Source: Microvirga lupini (lineage in GTDB: Bacteria; Pseudomonadota; Alphaproteobacteria; Rhizobiales; Beijerinckiaceae). From it: 64,000 nucleotides of DNA. The stretch is taken from the NCBI RefSeq assembly GCF_014191055.1, contig NZ_JACHWB010000011.1, forward strand, positions 39,734 to 103,733, read 5' to 3'. Numbering within the stretch: position 1 is the stretch's first letter; each line of letters starts with the position of its first letter. The translations under genes were made by a program, and so were the position numbers. The notes beneath the pieces were generated by a model. That model ran no database searches, was not told where the DNA came from, and saw only the letters and a program-made list of their open reading frames with translations. This document shows positions 26,113-34,658 of this stretch, piece after piece.

Positions 26113-26190
26113 GAAAGACGTCTCCGGGAGATCGGCTGGAGGCGAGATGCCTCTGGTCTGGGGATAAGAATAGGCTATTTTCTAGGAAAG

Positions 26191-26230
26191 AAAGTTCAGT
26201 GCGGCGAGGCTCTCGCCAGATCCGAACTTT
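26191..26230. promoter_or_regulatory. Nested inverted repeat in the GT2/TPR divergent promoter
   Basis: AAAGTTC (26191-26197) is complementary to GAACTTT (26224-26230) and encloses a second perfect hairpin, GGCGAG (26203-26208) with CTCGCC (26212-26217). The 40-base dyad sits midway between the glycosyltransferase and TPR-barrel starts. It could be an operator for a dimeric regulator of both genes or an RNA structure in one leader. Confidence 0.45.
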
Positions 26231-26295
26231 ACCTGCCATAAGGGCAAAATCCAGATACTGCCCCTCCTGAATTTGTGATTCGAGATTCTGAGACG

Positions 26296-29200
26296 ATGTA
26301 TAAGCGTAGGCTTGCCCTTCGTATCCGGTTCGCAAGCCTCGTTTTCCTCTGCGGGTTCGGGCTTGCTGGGTCACCCGCCTTGGCTCAATCTGCCCAGGAA
26401 GTCTTGGAGCAGGCTAGGCAGGCAGCATCGACCAACGACAACCGGGAGGCCGCCCGGCTCTTCGGGCAGACCATCAATCTTGCTCCTGAACGCCGGAACG
26501 AGCTCCTGCTCGAATATGCCGATCAGGTTGCCTATTCCGGCCGGCCTTCGGACGCCGTGCCTCTCTATCGCGAACGTCTGGCCGACCCAGCGCTTGATGC
26601 CGCCAACCGGGAACGGGCTGAGCGTGGGCTGGCCTTCGCTCTCCTGTGGAGCAGCCGGTTCCAGGAGGCGATCCCGGCCTGGGAGGCCCGCCTGAGGACA
26701 GACCCAGGAAGCGATGAGGCCAGGAAGGCTCTGTCCGATGCCTTGGTCGGGGCTGCCCGCCAGGCTGGTGAGCGCTCCGACAACGCGAACGCCATGGCGC
26801 TTTTCGGCCGCGCCGTCGAGACGGCCCCTCAGCGCCGCCAGGAGCTGCTGCCGGAGCTTGCGGATCAAACCGCCTATGCCGGTCAACCGGCTCAGGCCGT
26901 GCCGCTTTATCAGGAGGCCCTGCGAAATGGCAGCCGTCCCGAGGACCAGCAGCGCCGCCTGAGGCGTGGGTTGGCTTTCGCTCTCCTATGGAGCGGCCAA
27001 TTTCCTGCCGCCATGCCAGCCCTTGAGAATGAGCTTCGGGGAGCTCCGGACGACGCTCAGGTCCGGCAGGGATTGGCAGAAGCCCGGGCCGGCGTCGAAA
27101 GAGGCCGTGCGCAGGCAGGGCAATCCTCTCAAGCAGCTCCCTCTCAACAGGCGCCAGCAGCAGCCCCAGTCTCGCCCGCAGACGCAGCCATCGCGGCGGC
27201 CCGCGAAGCGGCGGGACGAGGCGCTAATAAGGAAGCGGCTTCGCTTTTCGAGAGAGCGATCTCCCTCAATCCCTCCAAGCGGGGACCGGTCGGCCGCGAA
27301 TATGCCGACCAGCTCGCTTTTTCCGGAGAGCCGGCCAGGGCGGTTCCCGTCTATCGCGAGGTTCTGGCGCGTCGGGATCTCTCCCCGGCGGAACGTCAGC
27401 AGGCGACCCGCTCGTTGGCATTCGCGCTGCTGTGGAGCAGCCAGTTCCAGCAGGCGATTGAGGCCTGGGGCGACATCCTGCAAGCGGACCGGAGCGATGC
27501 GGAGGCCCGCAAGACGCTCTCAGACGCCTATGTGGGCGCCGCCCGGCAGGCGGCCGAACGCACCCGCAATGCCGATGCCGCGTCCTTCTTCCGCAGGGCC
27601 ATCGAGACTGCCCCGCAGCGACGGCAGGAACTCCTGCCGGAATACGCCGATCAGGTCGCCTATTCGGGTAATCCGGCGGGCGCCGTCCCTTTGTACCGGG
27701 AGGCTTTGCGTGATGGCCAGCGCCCGGAGGTGGAGCGCCGGCGCGTGCGGCGCGGCCTTGCCTTCGCGTTCCTCTGGAGCAACCAGTTCCGCGAGGCCAT
27801 TGCTGCGTGGCAGCCTCTGTTCCGCGAGAACCCGCGCGACGAGGAAGCCCGCAAGGCGTTCTCGGATGCTCTTGTCGGCGCGGCGCGTCAGTCTGCTGGA
27901 CAGGCCCGCAATGCGGACGCGGTGAACCTCTTCGAGCGCGCGTTGGCTGTCATGCCGGGGCGCCGCCGGGAGCTGCTGCGGGAATATGCCGAGCAGGTGC
28001 TCTATGCAGGTCAGCCCCTGAGAGCCATTCCGCTGTTCCAGGAAGTGCTGCAGCGCGCCGATCTGACCGCGCAGGAGAGGCGGGACGCCCGGCTCGGGCT
28101 CGCCCGTGCGCTGGCCTGGAGCGGTCAGCAAAAGCTTGCAATCCCGGTCTTCAGCGAGATCCTCGCATCGAACGCAAACGACGTCGATGCGCTCATCGGG
28201 CGAGGCAACGCTCTCAACGACATCACGGAGCACAAGGCTGCCCTGGTCGATTTCGAGGTGGTTCTCGTACTCCAGCCAAGCAATGTGGAGGCGATCCGCG
28301 GCGCTGCGACGGCTGAGAGGTCCATGGGACTGCCGAGGGCAGCCCTGGCGCGTGTCGAGCCGCTGATCGCGGGCGGCGACCGGAACCCCGCCACTCTCTT
28401 CATTGCCGCCCAGGCCCGCCGGGAGATGGGGCGCCCGGACCTGTCGGAGGACTACGCGAAGGCCGTGCTAGTGCAGAAGCCCGGTGATCCCGGAGCCTTG
28501 ACGCTCCTCGATCAGCTCTATCTCGAACGCCGGCCTCTGACCCGCATCGAGAGTTGGTATGCCCGCCGCTCGGACGATCTCGGGATCTGGGCTCTGCAGG
28601 CCTCGCATGAGATGACCCTCAACGATGGCTTGACGAAGCTCGGACCTCAGGCCCGCTTCTTGCGATTCCGGGGCGGCGATTTTCCGAGCGTCGACATAGC
28701 CAGCATCGGCATCGCGGGTCAGCACAGGTTCGGCGACCATGTCGAGTTCAAGTCGTCGATCTTCCTGAACTTCGAGGACGAGTTGCGGCGCAACCGGCCG
28801 GACGGGGATGACGATCAGGACGTCACGCTGACCCACGAAACGATCTTGAGCCTAATCCGGTCCGACCTGCTCCGGTTCGACCTGAACTTGGCCCGGCGCT
28901 ACGCTGACGAGGACACCTACTCGATCGTGAACGACGTGTTGGCGAACGATTTCGGCCTCAAGGTTCTCGTGACGCCGGACAATGCGACCCGCTTTGCCGC
29001 CCAGGCGATCTACAGCAATTATTCCGATGGCAATGAGCGCGTCTGGGGGCAGGTCGAGTTCGCCAAGCGGTTCACGGCCAACCCCTATTTCTGGCTGGGG
29101 GCGCGCTACACAGCCTTCGAGTTCGCAGAGGTCCTCGACAACGGATATTGGAATCCCGAGCGCTACCAGTCCTTGGAGGCGAGCGTCCATTTCTACGGTC

Positions 29201-29460
29201 CCTTGGCCGAGAGATGGTGGTTCGACCTTCAGGGCGCCGCCGGATACGGCTGGAGCGAGCCGGGCGAAGGGGGCTTCGTGTCCTATGCCTCCGCACGCCT
29301 GAATTACGACTTCACCTCGCAGGTAACCTTCGCACTTTATGGAAGTCACCTCCTGTCGTACGCACGCTCGTCAGAGAACGATGGCAACTTCGATACCGGA
29401 GTGGACGACGAGCCGTTCAGCCGCTGGTCTGTGGGAGGTGAACTGAGGATCCGGTGGTAG
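26296..29460 (+). CDS. Large TPR protein with outer-membrane beta-barrel (BcsC/PgaA-like)
   Basis: A 1054-residue exporter-type protein. A signal peptide ends near SPALAQ. Residues about 50-690 are TPR helices, largely five copies of an exact 114-residue super-repeat, recognisable by the ELLxEYADQVAYSG motif, with a Gln/Ala/Pro-rich linker between copies 2 and 3. The last roughly 320 residues form alternating amphipathic strands ending in Trp (ELRIRW), as expected for an outer-membrane barrel. The architecture matches BcsC, PgaA and AlgK/E-type exporters. The ATG at 26296 directly begins the signal peptide; a GTG at 26275 has no ribosome binding site. It is divergent from the GT2 and would export its polymer. 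Confidence 0.85.
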   Translation: MYKRRLALRIRFASLVFLCGFGLAGSPALAQSAQEVLEQARQAASTNDNREAARLFGQTINLAPERRNELLLEYADQVAYSGRPSDAVPLYRERLADPALDAANRERAERGLAFALLWSSRFQEAIPAWEARLRTDPGSDEARKALSDALVGAARQAGERSDNANAMALFGRAVETAPQRRQELLPELADQTAYAGQPAQAVPLYQEALRNGSRPEDQQRRLRRGLAFALLWSGQFPAAMPALENELRGAPDDAQVRQGLAEARAGVERGRAQAGQSSQAAPSQQAPAAAPVSPADAAIAAAREAAGRGANKEAASLFERAISLNPSKRGPVGREYADQLAFSGEPARAVPVYREVLARRDLSPAERQQATRSLAFALLWSSQFQQAIEAWGDILQADRSDAEARKTLSDAYVGAARQAAERTRNADAASFFRRAIETAPQRRQELLPEYADQVAYSGNPAGAVPLYREALRDGQRPEVERRRVRRGLAFAFLWSNQFREAIAAWQPLFRENPRDEEARKAFSDALVGAARQSAGQARNADAVNLFERALAVMPGRRRELLREYAEQVLYAGQPLRAIPLFQEVLQRADLTAQERRDARLGLARALAWSGQQKLAIPVFSEILASNANDVDALIGRGNALNDITEHKAALVDFEVVLVLQPSNVEAIRGAATAERSMGLPRAALARVEPLIAGGDRNPATLFIAAQARREMGRPDLSEDYAKAVLVQKPGDPGALTLLDQLYLERRPLTRIESWYARRSDDLGIWALQASHEMTLNDGLTKLGPQARFLRFRGGDFPSVDIASIGIAGQHRFGDHVEFKSSIFLNFEDELRRNRPDGDDDQDVTLTHETILSLIRSDLLRFDLNLARRYADEDTYSIVNDVLANDFGLKVLVTPDNATRFAAQAIYSNYSDGNERVWGQVEFAKRFTANPYFWLGARYTAFEFAEVLDNGYWNPERYQSLEASVHFYGPLAERWWFDLQGAAGYGWSEPGEGGFVSYASARLNYDFTSQVTFALYGSHLLSYARSSENDGNFDTGVDDEPFSRWSVGGELRIRW

Positions 29461-29534
29461 GAGGGGACTTCCGAGCTTCAGGAATTTTCGCAACCTCCCT
29501 CGCAGATCGCGAAGAGAGCGACTATTTTCGCCCC

Positions 29535-30317
29535 ATGACAGATTCACGCGACTGGTTCCCCTCGGACGAGGAACCCAACCCCATGCGGGCCGCTCAGGCT
29601 GGCATGAAGCCGACCTTGCCGAAGCGCTTCTACAAGGAAGCCGGAGTCGAAGAGCGGGATGGCTTGTTTCATCTGACTCTCGACGGCCGCACGGCGAAGA
29701 CGCCGAGCAAGCAGGCGCTGGCCGTGCCCTCCCGGGCATTGGCTAAAGCCCTGGCGGAGGAATGGCAGGGGCAGGGGGGCGAGATCGATCCCTCCACCAT
29801 GCCGGTCACCCGCATCGTCAACTCCGCCATCGACGGCGTCGCGCCTCGAAAGGCCGAGGTGGTCGATGATCTCGTGCGCTATGCAGGGTCGGACCTCGTC
29901 TATTACCGCGCCGGCGAACCCGAGCGCCTAGCTAAGTCCCAGGATGCCGCCTGGAGCCCGGTGCTTGACTGGGTGAGGGAAGCCCACGGTGCCCGCTTTA
30001 CCTTAGGCGAGGGCGTGATGCATGTGACCCAGCCCGAAGAGGCGGTCGCAGCCATCCGCCGGGGCATTGAGCAGATCGGATCGCCGTTTGCGCTCGCCGC
30101 ACTGCATGTGATGACGACCCTGTCCGGCTCGGTGCTGATCGCCCTTGCCCATGCGGCACGCCATCTCGATGAGGATCAGGCCTGGGCGGCCGCCCATGTG
30201 GACGAACTCTACCAGGAAAGCGTCTGGGGCGAGGATTACGAGGCGGTGGAGCGCCGCCGGCGGCGTGAGGCCGATTTCAGGGCCGCGTCCCTGGTCTATC
30301 GTCTGACGCAGGCATGA
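29535..30317 (+). CDS. ATP12 family chaperone protein
   Basis: A 260-residue member of the ATP12 family, which in mitochondria assists assembly of the F1-ATPase alpha subunit and is widely kept in alphaproteobacteria. Family blocks seen are KRFYKEAGVEERDGLFHLTLDGRTAKTP in part, LAEEWQGQGGEIDPSTMPVTRI, DLVYYRAGEPERL and the C-terminal ESVWGEDYEAVERR. The ATG at 29535 gives the usual length; an upstream in-frame start at 29454 would overlap the TPR-barrel gene. It is probably transcribed with or just after that gene, but the function is housekeeping. Confidence 0.9.
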   Translation: MTDSRDWFPSDEEPNPMRAAQAGMKPTLPKRFYKEAGVEERDGLFHLTLDGRTAKTPSKQALAVPSRALAKALAEEWQGQGGEIDPSTMPVTRIVNSAIDGVAPRKAEVVDDLVRYAGSDLVYYRAGEPERLAKSQDAAWSPVLDWVREAHGARFTLGEGVMHVTQPEEAVAAIRRGIEQIGSPFALAALHVMTTLSGSVLIALAHAARHLDEDQAWAAAHVDELYQESVWGEDYEAVERRRRREADFRAASLVYRLTQA

Positions 30318-30519
30318 AAAAGCCACCAGTGCGACACGCCTTGGCGGCTCAGGCCTCTGTATCAGGTCCTATGAGTCTTTGAAATATAGGAACATATCGC
30401 TCCAACCTGCTCCGGCCGGTTTGAGAAGTACTGTGGAGCACACACCCATAGTGGGATTTTGGCACCGGCACGGCTGTGCTAAGCGGAGGATCATTTTTCC
30501 CGGGAGTCAGGGTCCAGCC

Positions 30520-32052
30520 ATGAAAGATATGCTCGAACGGCTTGAGGAGCGGCGCGCGCAGGCCCGTCTGGGCGGCGGCACGAAGCGCATCGAGGCGCAG
30601 CACGCCCGCGGCAAGCTGACCGCCCGGGAGCGCATCGAGCTCCTGCTCGACAGGAACTCCTTCGAGGAGTTCGACATGTTCGTCGAGCACCGCTCCACCG
30701 ATTTCGGCATGGACAAGGCCAAGATCCCCGGCGACGGCGTCGTGACCGGCTGGGGCACCGTCAACGGCCGAACGGTCTTTGTCTTCGCCAAGGATTTCAC
30801 CGTCTTCGGCGGCTCTCTCTCCGAGGCCCATGCCCAGAAGATCACCAAGATCCAGGACATGGCGCTGAAGATGCGTGCCCCCATCGTGGGCCTGTTCGAT
30901 GCCGGCGGCGCCCGCATCCAGGAGGGCGTGGCGGCACTCGGCGGCTATGGCGAGGTGTTCAAGCGCAACGTGATCGCCTCGGGCGTCATCCCGCAGATCT
31001 CCGTCATCATGGGCCCCTGCGCCGGCGGCGACGTCTATTCGCCCGCCATGACCGACTTCATCTTCATGGTGCGCGACCGCTCCTACATGTTCGTCACCGG
31101 CCCCGACGTAGTGAAGACCGTCACCAACGAGACGGTAACCTCCGAGGAACTCGGCGGCGCCAAGGTGCACACCACCAAGTCGTCGGTGGCGGACGGAGCC
31201 TATGACAACGACGTGGAGGCACTGCTGCAGGTGCGCCGCCTCATCGATTTCCTGCCCGCCAACAACATGGACGGCGTGCCGGAGATTCCGAGCTTCGATG
31301 ACCCAGCCCGTACGGACGAGAGCCTCGATACGCTCATCCCGGACAACCCGAACAAGCCCTACGACATGAAGGAGCTGATCCTGAAGGTCGTGGACGAGGC
31401 CGACTTCTTCGAGATCCAGGAGTCGTATGCCAAAAACATCATCACGGGCTTCGGCCGCGTCGAGGGCCGCACGGTGGGGTTCGTCGCCAACCAGCCGATG
31501 GTGCTGGCGGGCGTGCTCGACTCGGACGCGTCCCGCAAGGCGGCGCGCTTCGTGCGCTTCTGCGATGCCTTCAGCATCCCGATCGTCACCTTCGAGGACG
31601 TGCCGGGCTTCCTGCCGGGCACGGCGCAGGAATATGGCGGCCTGATCAAGCACGGCGCCAAGCTGCTGTTTGCCTATTCAGAGGCCACCGTGCCGCTGGT
31701 GACGGTGATCACGCGCAAGGCCTTCGGCGGCGCCTATGACGTGATGGCCTCAAAGCACATCGGCGGCGACGTGAATTACGCCTGGCCCACCGCCCAGATT
31801 GCCGTGATGGGCGCCAAGGGCGCAGTGGAGATCATCTTCCGCCAGGACATCGGCGATGCGGACAAGATCGCGGCGCGCACCAAGGAATACGAGGACCGCT
31901 TCATGTCACCCTTCGTGGCAGCGGAGCGCGGCTACATCGACGAGGTGATCATGCCGCATTCGACGAGGCGCCGGATTGCGCGGGCGCTTGCGATGCTGCG
32001 CCACAAGGAGACCGAGCGGCCCTGGAAGAAGCACGACAACATCCCGCTCTAA
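30520..32052 (+). CDS. pccB: Propionyl-CoA carboxylase beta subunit (carboxyltransferase)
   Basis: The 510-residue carboxyltransferase subunit of propionyl-CoA carboxylase, which makes methylmalonyl-CoA from propionyl-CoA with the biotin-bearing alpha subunit. The N-terminal motif HARGKLTARERIELLLD, the VFAKDFTVFGGSLSEAHA block, GGARIQEGVAALGGYGEVF (acyl-CoA site) and C-terminal RKAFGGAYDVMASKH are diagnostic of PccB and distinguish it from MccB. It starts at the ATG at 30520 (MKDMLERLEERR). A strong stem-loop follows the stop. The alpha subunit gene lies 6.2 kb downstream on the same strand with unrelated genes between. Confidence 0.93.
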   Translation: MKDMLERLEERRAQARLGGGTKRIEAQHARGKLTARERIELLLDRNSFEEFDMFVEHRSTDFGMDKAKIPGDGVVTGWGTVNGRTVFVFAKDFTVFGGSLSEAHAQKITKIQDMALKMRAPIVGLFDAGGARIQEGVAALGGYGEVFKRNVIASGVIPQISVIMGPCAGGDVYSPAMTDFIFMVRDRSYMFVTGPDVVKTVTNETVTSEELGGAKVHTTKSSVADGAYDNDVEALLQVRRLIDFLPANNMDGVPEIPSFDDPARTDESLDTLIPDNPNKPYDMKELILKVVDEADFFEIQESYAKNIITGFGRVEGRTVGFVANQPMVLAGVLDSDASRKAARFVRFCDAFSIPIVTFEDVPGFLPGTAQEYGGLIKHGAKLLFAYSEATVPLVTVITRKAFGGAYDVMASKHIGGDVNYAWPTAQIAVMGAKGAVEIIFRQDIGDADKIAARTKEYEDRFMSPFVAAERGYIDEVIMPHSTRRRIARALAMLRHKETERPWKKHDNIPL

Positions 32053-32080
32053 GAACAGCGAGCTGCTGCTCACGCGGAGA

Positions 32081-32120
32081 AGACAGCCCTGATACCCTGT
32101 GTCAGGGCTGTCTTGCTGTT
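32081..32120 (+). terminator. Terminator-like hairpin after pccB
   Basis: AGACAGCCCTGA (32081-32092) pairs perfectly with TCAGGGCTGTCT (32102-32113) around a 9-base loop, followed by a moderately T-rich tail. It lies 28 bases after pccB and can end its transcript; it also borders the convergent small gene at 32120. Confidence 0.75.
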
Positions 32121-32389
32121 TAGAGTGAGGAGTTGAACGTCCCGCCCGGCGTTTCAAGCTTTCTCAGCCAGCTCCTGTGCTGCGGCGCTGTTCCCCTCGG
32201 CGTCGTCGGTGATGAATCAGCAGGTTCCGCCTCGATCTCGAGAAGATAGGGAAACGTGCCTCCCGGCGTCTCCAGCTTGCGAATCCACTCTCGATGTTGA
32301 GAACGTGTTTCTTCAGCGCGTGCCGTTCCAACCGAAATTGCGGCAGCCATGGACGTGACGACGAAAAGCGCGACGATGGTGCTTCGCAC
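32120..32389 (-). CDS. Small secreted protein with duplicated 16-residue motif
   Basis: An 89-residue protein with an N-terminal signal peptide (STIVALFVVTSMAAAISVG, cleavage near ARA-EE). The mature part is little more than two copies of one motif, QHREWIRKLETPGGTF (31-46) and QHRSWLRKLETPGGTF (70-85), joined by a 23-residue Pro/Ser/Thr linker. A GTG start at 32389 is favoured because GAGAAGGA lies just upstream; an ATG at 32419 would swallow this site. I do not recognise the family. The mature protein has no cysteine. Function is unknown; a short exported peptide or surface-binding role is possible. Confidence 0.65.
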   Translation of the reverse strand: MRSTIVALFVVTSMAAAISVGTARAEETRSQHREWIRKLETPGGTFPYLLEIEAEPADSSPTTPRGTAPQHRSWLRKLETPGGTFNSSL

Positions 32390-32625
32390 GAGCGTTCCTT
32401 CTCGGTGTTTGAGGGACATGTGGGAACAGGGCTCAATGCTCTAGCGCGCGTGCCCTTGATCGTCAAAACCACTATGCGTGGTGCTCTGTCACGCTTGCCT
32501 CGGAGTCGCGGAATTGTGATACCCGATCATGGACCGAATCCGTCTCGAAGAGTTGATGACGCATATCGGATCCCTTAGCCGTTTCCGGCGTTCTGCCGTC
32601 ACCTAAAAACTCTTGAGGATCGGGA

Positions 32626-33792
32626 ATGCACGCCAAAGGCGGCCGCAACACGGTGATCGATTTCTGGCGCGGACTCGTCCTCGTCATCATCTTCGTCAAT
32701 CACATTCCGGGGAACATCCTTGAGCACCTGACGCCGCGAAACTACGGCTTCTCCGACGCAGCCGAAGCCTTCGTGTTCATTTCGGGCCTCTCCGTTGCGC
32801 TGGTCTATTATCCGCGATTGCCGAAGGGCGATGTCCTTGGCGTGATCAGGCGGTGCTTCCGGCGGTCTTTCGAACTCTACCGCATGCATCTGATCATGAC
32901 CGGCGCAGCGGTGGCGCTATTCTCCGTCGGCTATGTGATCAGTAACGATATCGGGATGCTGGAGGCTCATGGCCGCGGCGCCGTGTTTGACGACACGGCG
33001 CGGGGCATCACGGGTATTCTCCTGCTCGGCCATCAGCTTGGCTATTTCAACATCCTGCCTCTTTACATCGCCCTGATGCTCTGGGCGCCGGTGGCGATGA
33101 TCCTCCTGCGAATTCACGTGGCTTTGGCCGCAGCCGTTTCGATCGGGATTTATGTGCTGGCGCGCATGGACGTGCTGGCGTTCCCGAGCTGGCCCGAGCC
33201 GGGACGGTGGTTTTTCAACCCCTTTGCCTGGCAGCTTCTGTTCACCATCGGGATCTACACCGGGGCTTTCCTGGTTCGGCCGGGTGTGGCCTACCAGCGC
33301 TTCGTGTTTGCAGGGGCTGTAGCCTTCCTTGTCGCATCGACAATCGTCATGACCGATGCCTTCGGCCTCTACCCGGATCTGCTCTGGAGTGCCTTCGTCA
33401 ACGTCGACCTCATCAAGAGCGATCTCGGGCTTGGTCGCATGCTGCACTTCCTGGCGCTTGCCTATGTGGTGACGCAGCTTCGGATGGGGCAGGTGCTGGA
33501 GAAGACCACGATCGGAGCCGAGATGGCGCGCCTTGGACGCAACGCCTTGCCGGTCTTTGCGGTCGGTTCCGTTCTGAGTGCCGCCGGGGAGGTCATGATG
33601 ACGCTGGCGGCCGTCAAGTCCTCCGCTAGTCCGCATGTCGTGGGTATGGTATTCACCCTCTTCGGCATCCTCGGACTCCTCGGACTGGCACGATATCTCG
33701 AATGGAAAAAGAAGGGCTCGACCGCTCCCAAGCTGGAGCGCGCCGGACAATCTGGCCTCGTGTCGGTTTCACCCGGGCAACTTCCGCGTTAG
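32626..33792 (+). CDS. opgC: OpgC-family membrane acyltransferase
   Basis: A 388-residue polytopic membrane protein with about ten helices. It belongs to the OpgC group, which transfers succinyl groups to osmoregulated periplasmic glucans. The opening RNTVIDFWRGLVLVIIFVNHIPG and GFSDAAEAFVFISGLSVALVY are characteristic of the family, with the conserved His in VNHIPG. The following SGNH hydrolase gene begins inside its 3' end (91-base overlap, different frame), so the two should be made together. Glucan substitution alters cell-surface charge under osmotic stress. The glucan synthase genes opgGH are not in the window. Confidence 0.85.
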   Translation: MHAKGGRNTVIDFWRGLVLVIIFVNHIPGNILEHLTPRNYGFSDAAEAFVFISGLSVALVYYPRLPKGDVLGVIRRCFRRSFELYRMHLIMTGAAVALFSVGYVISNDIGMLEAHGRGAVFDDTARGITGILLLGHQLGYFNILPLYIALMLWAPVAMILLRIHVALAAAVSIGIYVLARMDVLAFPSWPEPGRWFFNPFAWQLLFTIGIYTGAFLVRPGVAYQRFVFAGAVAFLVASTIVMTDAFGLYPDLLWSAFVNVDLIKSDLGLGRMLHFLALAYVVTQLRMGQVLEKTTIGAEMARLGRNALPVFAVGSVLSAAGEVMMTLAAVKSSASPHVVGMVFTLFGILGLLGLARYLEWKKKGSTAPKLERAGQSGLVSVSPGQLPR

Positions 33793-34547
33793 CGTCCCTC
33801 CTGATAATCGGTATGAGTTCTTCCGTCTTGGCGGACGGTGCGGGCTGCCCCGGCGCCAAGCCGGTGTTGTCCGTTCAGGCTAAGATGGAGCGGCTGGCTT
33901 CGCGGCTGAAGAAAGGTGAGCCTGTCCGAATCCTGGCAATCGGCTCCTCCTCTACCGAGGGCATCGGGGCATCCTCTCCGGCTTTTTCCTATCCGGTCCA
34001 GCTTCAGGCGGATCTCACCCGAGTCTGGAAGGGCACGGTTCTGATCGAGAATGCCGGAAAGGGCGGAGAGACAATCCCGGAGACCTTAGGGCGTCTCGAG
34101 GCCGCTCTGCTCAAGGAGGACAAGCCGGATCTCGTCATCTGGCAGGTCGGCACGAACGATGCTGTCAGGGGCGGGGACGAGGGGCGGTTCTCGGACTTCC
34201 TGCGTCAGGGGATCGATGCCGCTCAGGCCGCCGGCACTGAGGTCCTTCTCGTCGACCAGCAGTATTTTCCAGCCATCAAGGATCTCGGCCGCTATGAGCG
34301 CTTCGTCAGCCTCGTCAGCACCGCCGGGGCCGCAGAGAAGGTGCCGGTGTTCTCCCGCTACCGCCTGATGAAGGCCTGGGGCGATAAGGCACCGGATACC
34401 TTAAGTTCCATGCTCTCGGGCGACGGATTCCACATGGGCGACCGCGGCTATGATTGCATGGCTCAGTTGCTGGCCGACAGCCTCCAATCCATGGTGGCCC
34501 CTTCCGAGACACCGAACCGTGCCGTGACGGCCGCTGCCATGCCGTAG
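33702..34547 (+). CDS. SGNH/GDSL-type esterase or acyl-modifying hydrolase, exported
   Basis: A protein of about 281 residues. A long basic N-terminus leads to a signal-peptide-like core (SALASLLIIGMSSSVLA), followed by an SGNH hydrolase domain: block I ILAIGSSSTEGIGAS (nucleophile Ser), the Gly in NAGKGGET, Asn in WQVGTNDAV and the Asp-x-x-His in GDGFHMGD. The ATG at 33702 lies inside opgC; an internal Met (33813) would delete the signal peptide and is less likely. Overlap with an OpgC acyltransferase suggests that it removes or transfers acyl groups on periplasmic glucan or another glycan, an inference from position only. Confidence 0.8.
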   Translation: MEKEGLDRSQAGARRTIWPRVGFTRATSALASLLIIGMSSSVLADGAGCPGAKPVLSVQAKMERLASRLKKGEPVRILAIGSSSTEGIGASSPAFSYPVQLQADLTRVWKGTVLIENAGKGGETIPETLGRLEAALLKEDKPDLVIWQVGTNDAVRGGDEGRFSDFLRQGIDAAQAAGTEVLLVDQQYFPAIKDLGRYERFVSLVSTAGAAEKVPVFSRYRLMKAWGDKAPDTLSSMLSGDGFHMGDRGYDCMAQLLADSLQSMVAPSETPNRAVTAAAMP

Positions 34548-34658
34548 GGCGGGATGCCTCAACCGTTGCACTGAATAGCCGACCTCGGATAAGGCGTTCT
34601 CCGAACATGCCCGGCCCGGATCGTCCCGGCCGGATGCGTTCGCGAGGCCCATCGAACC

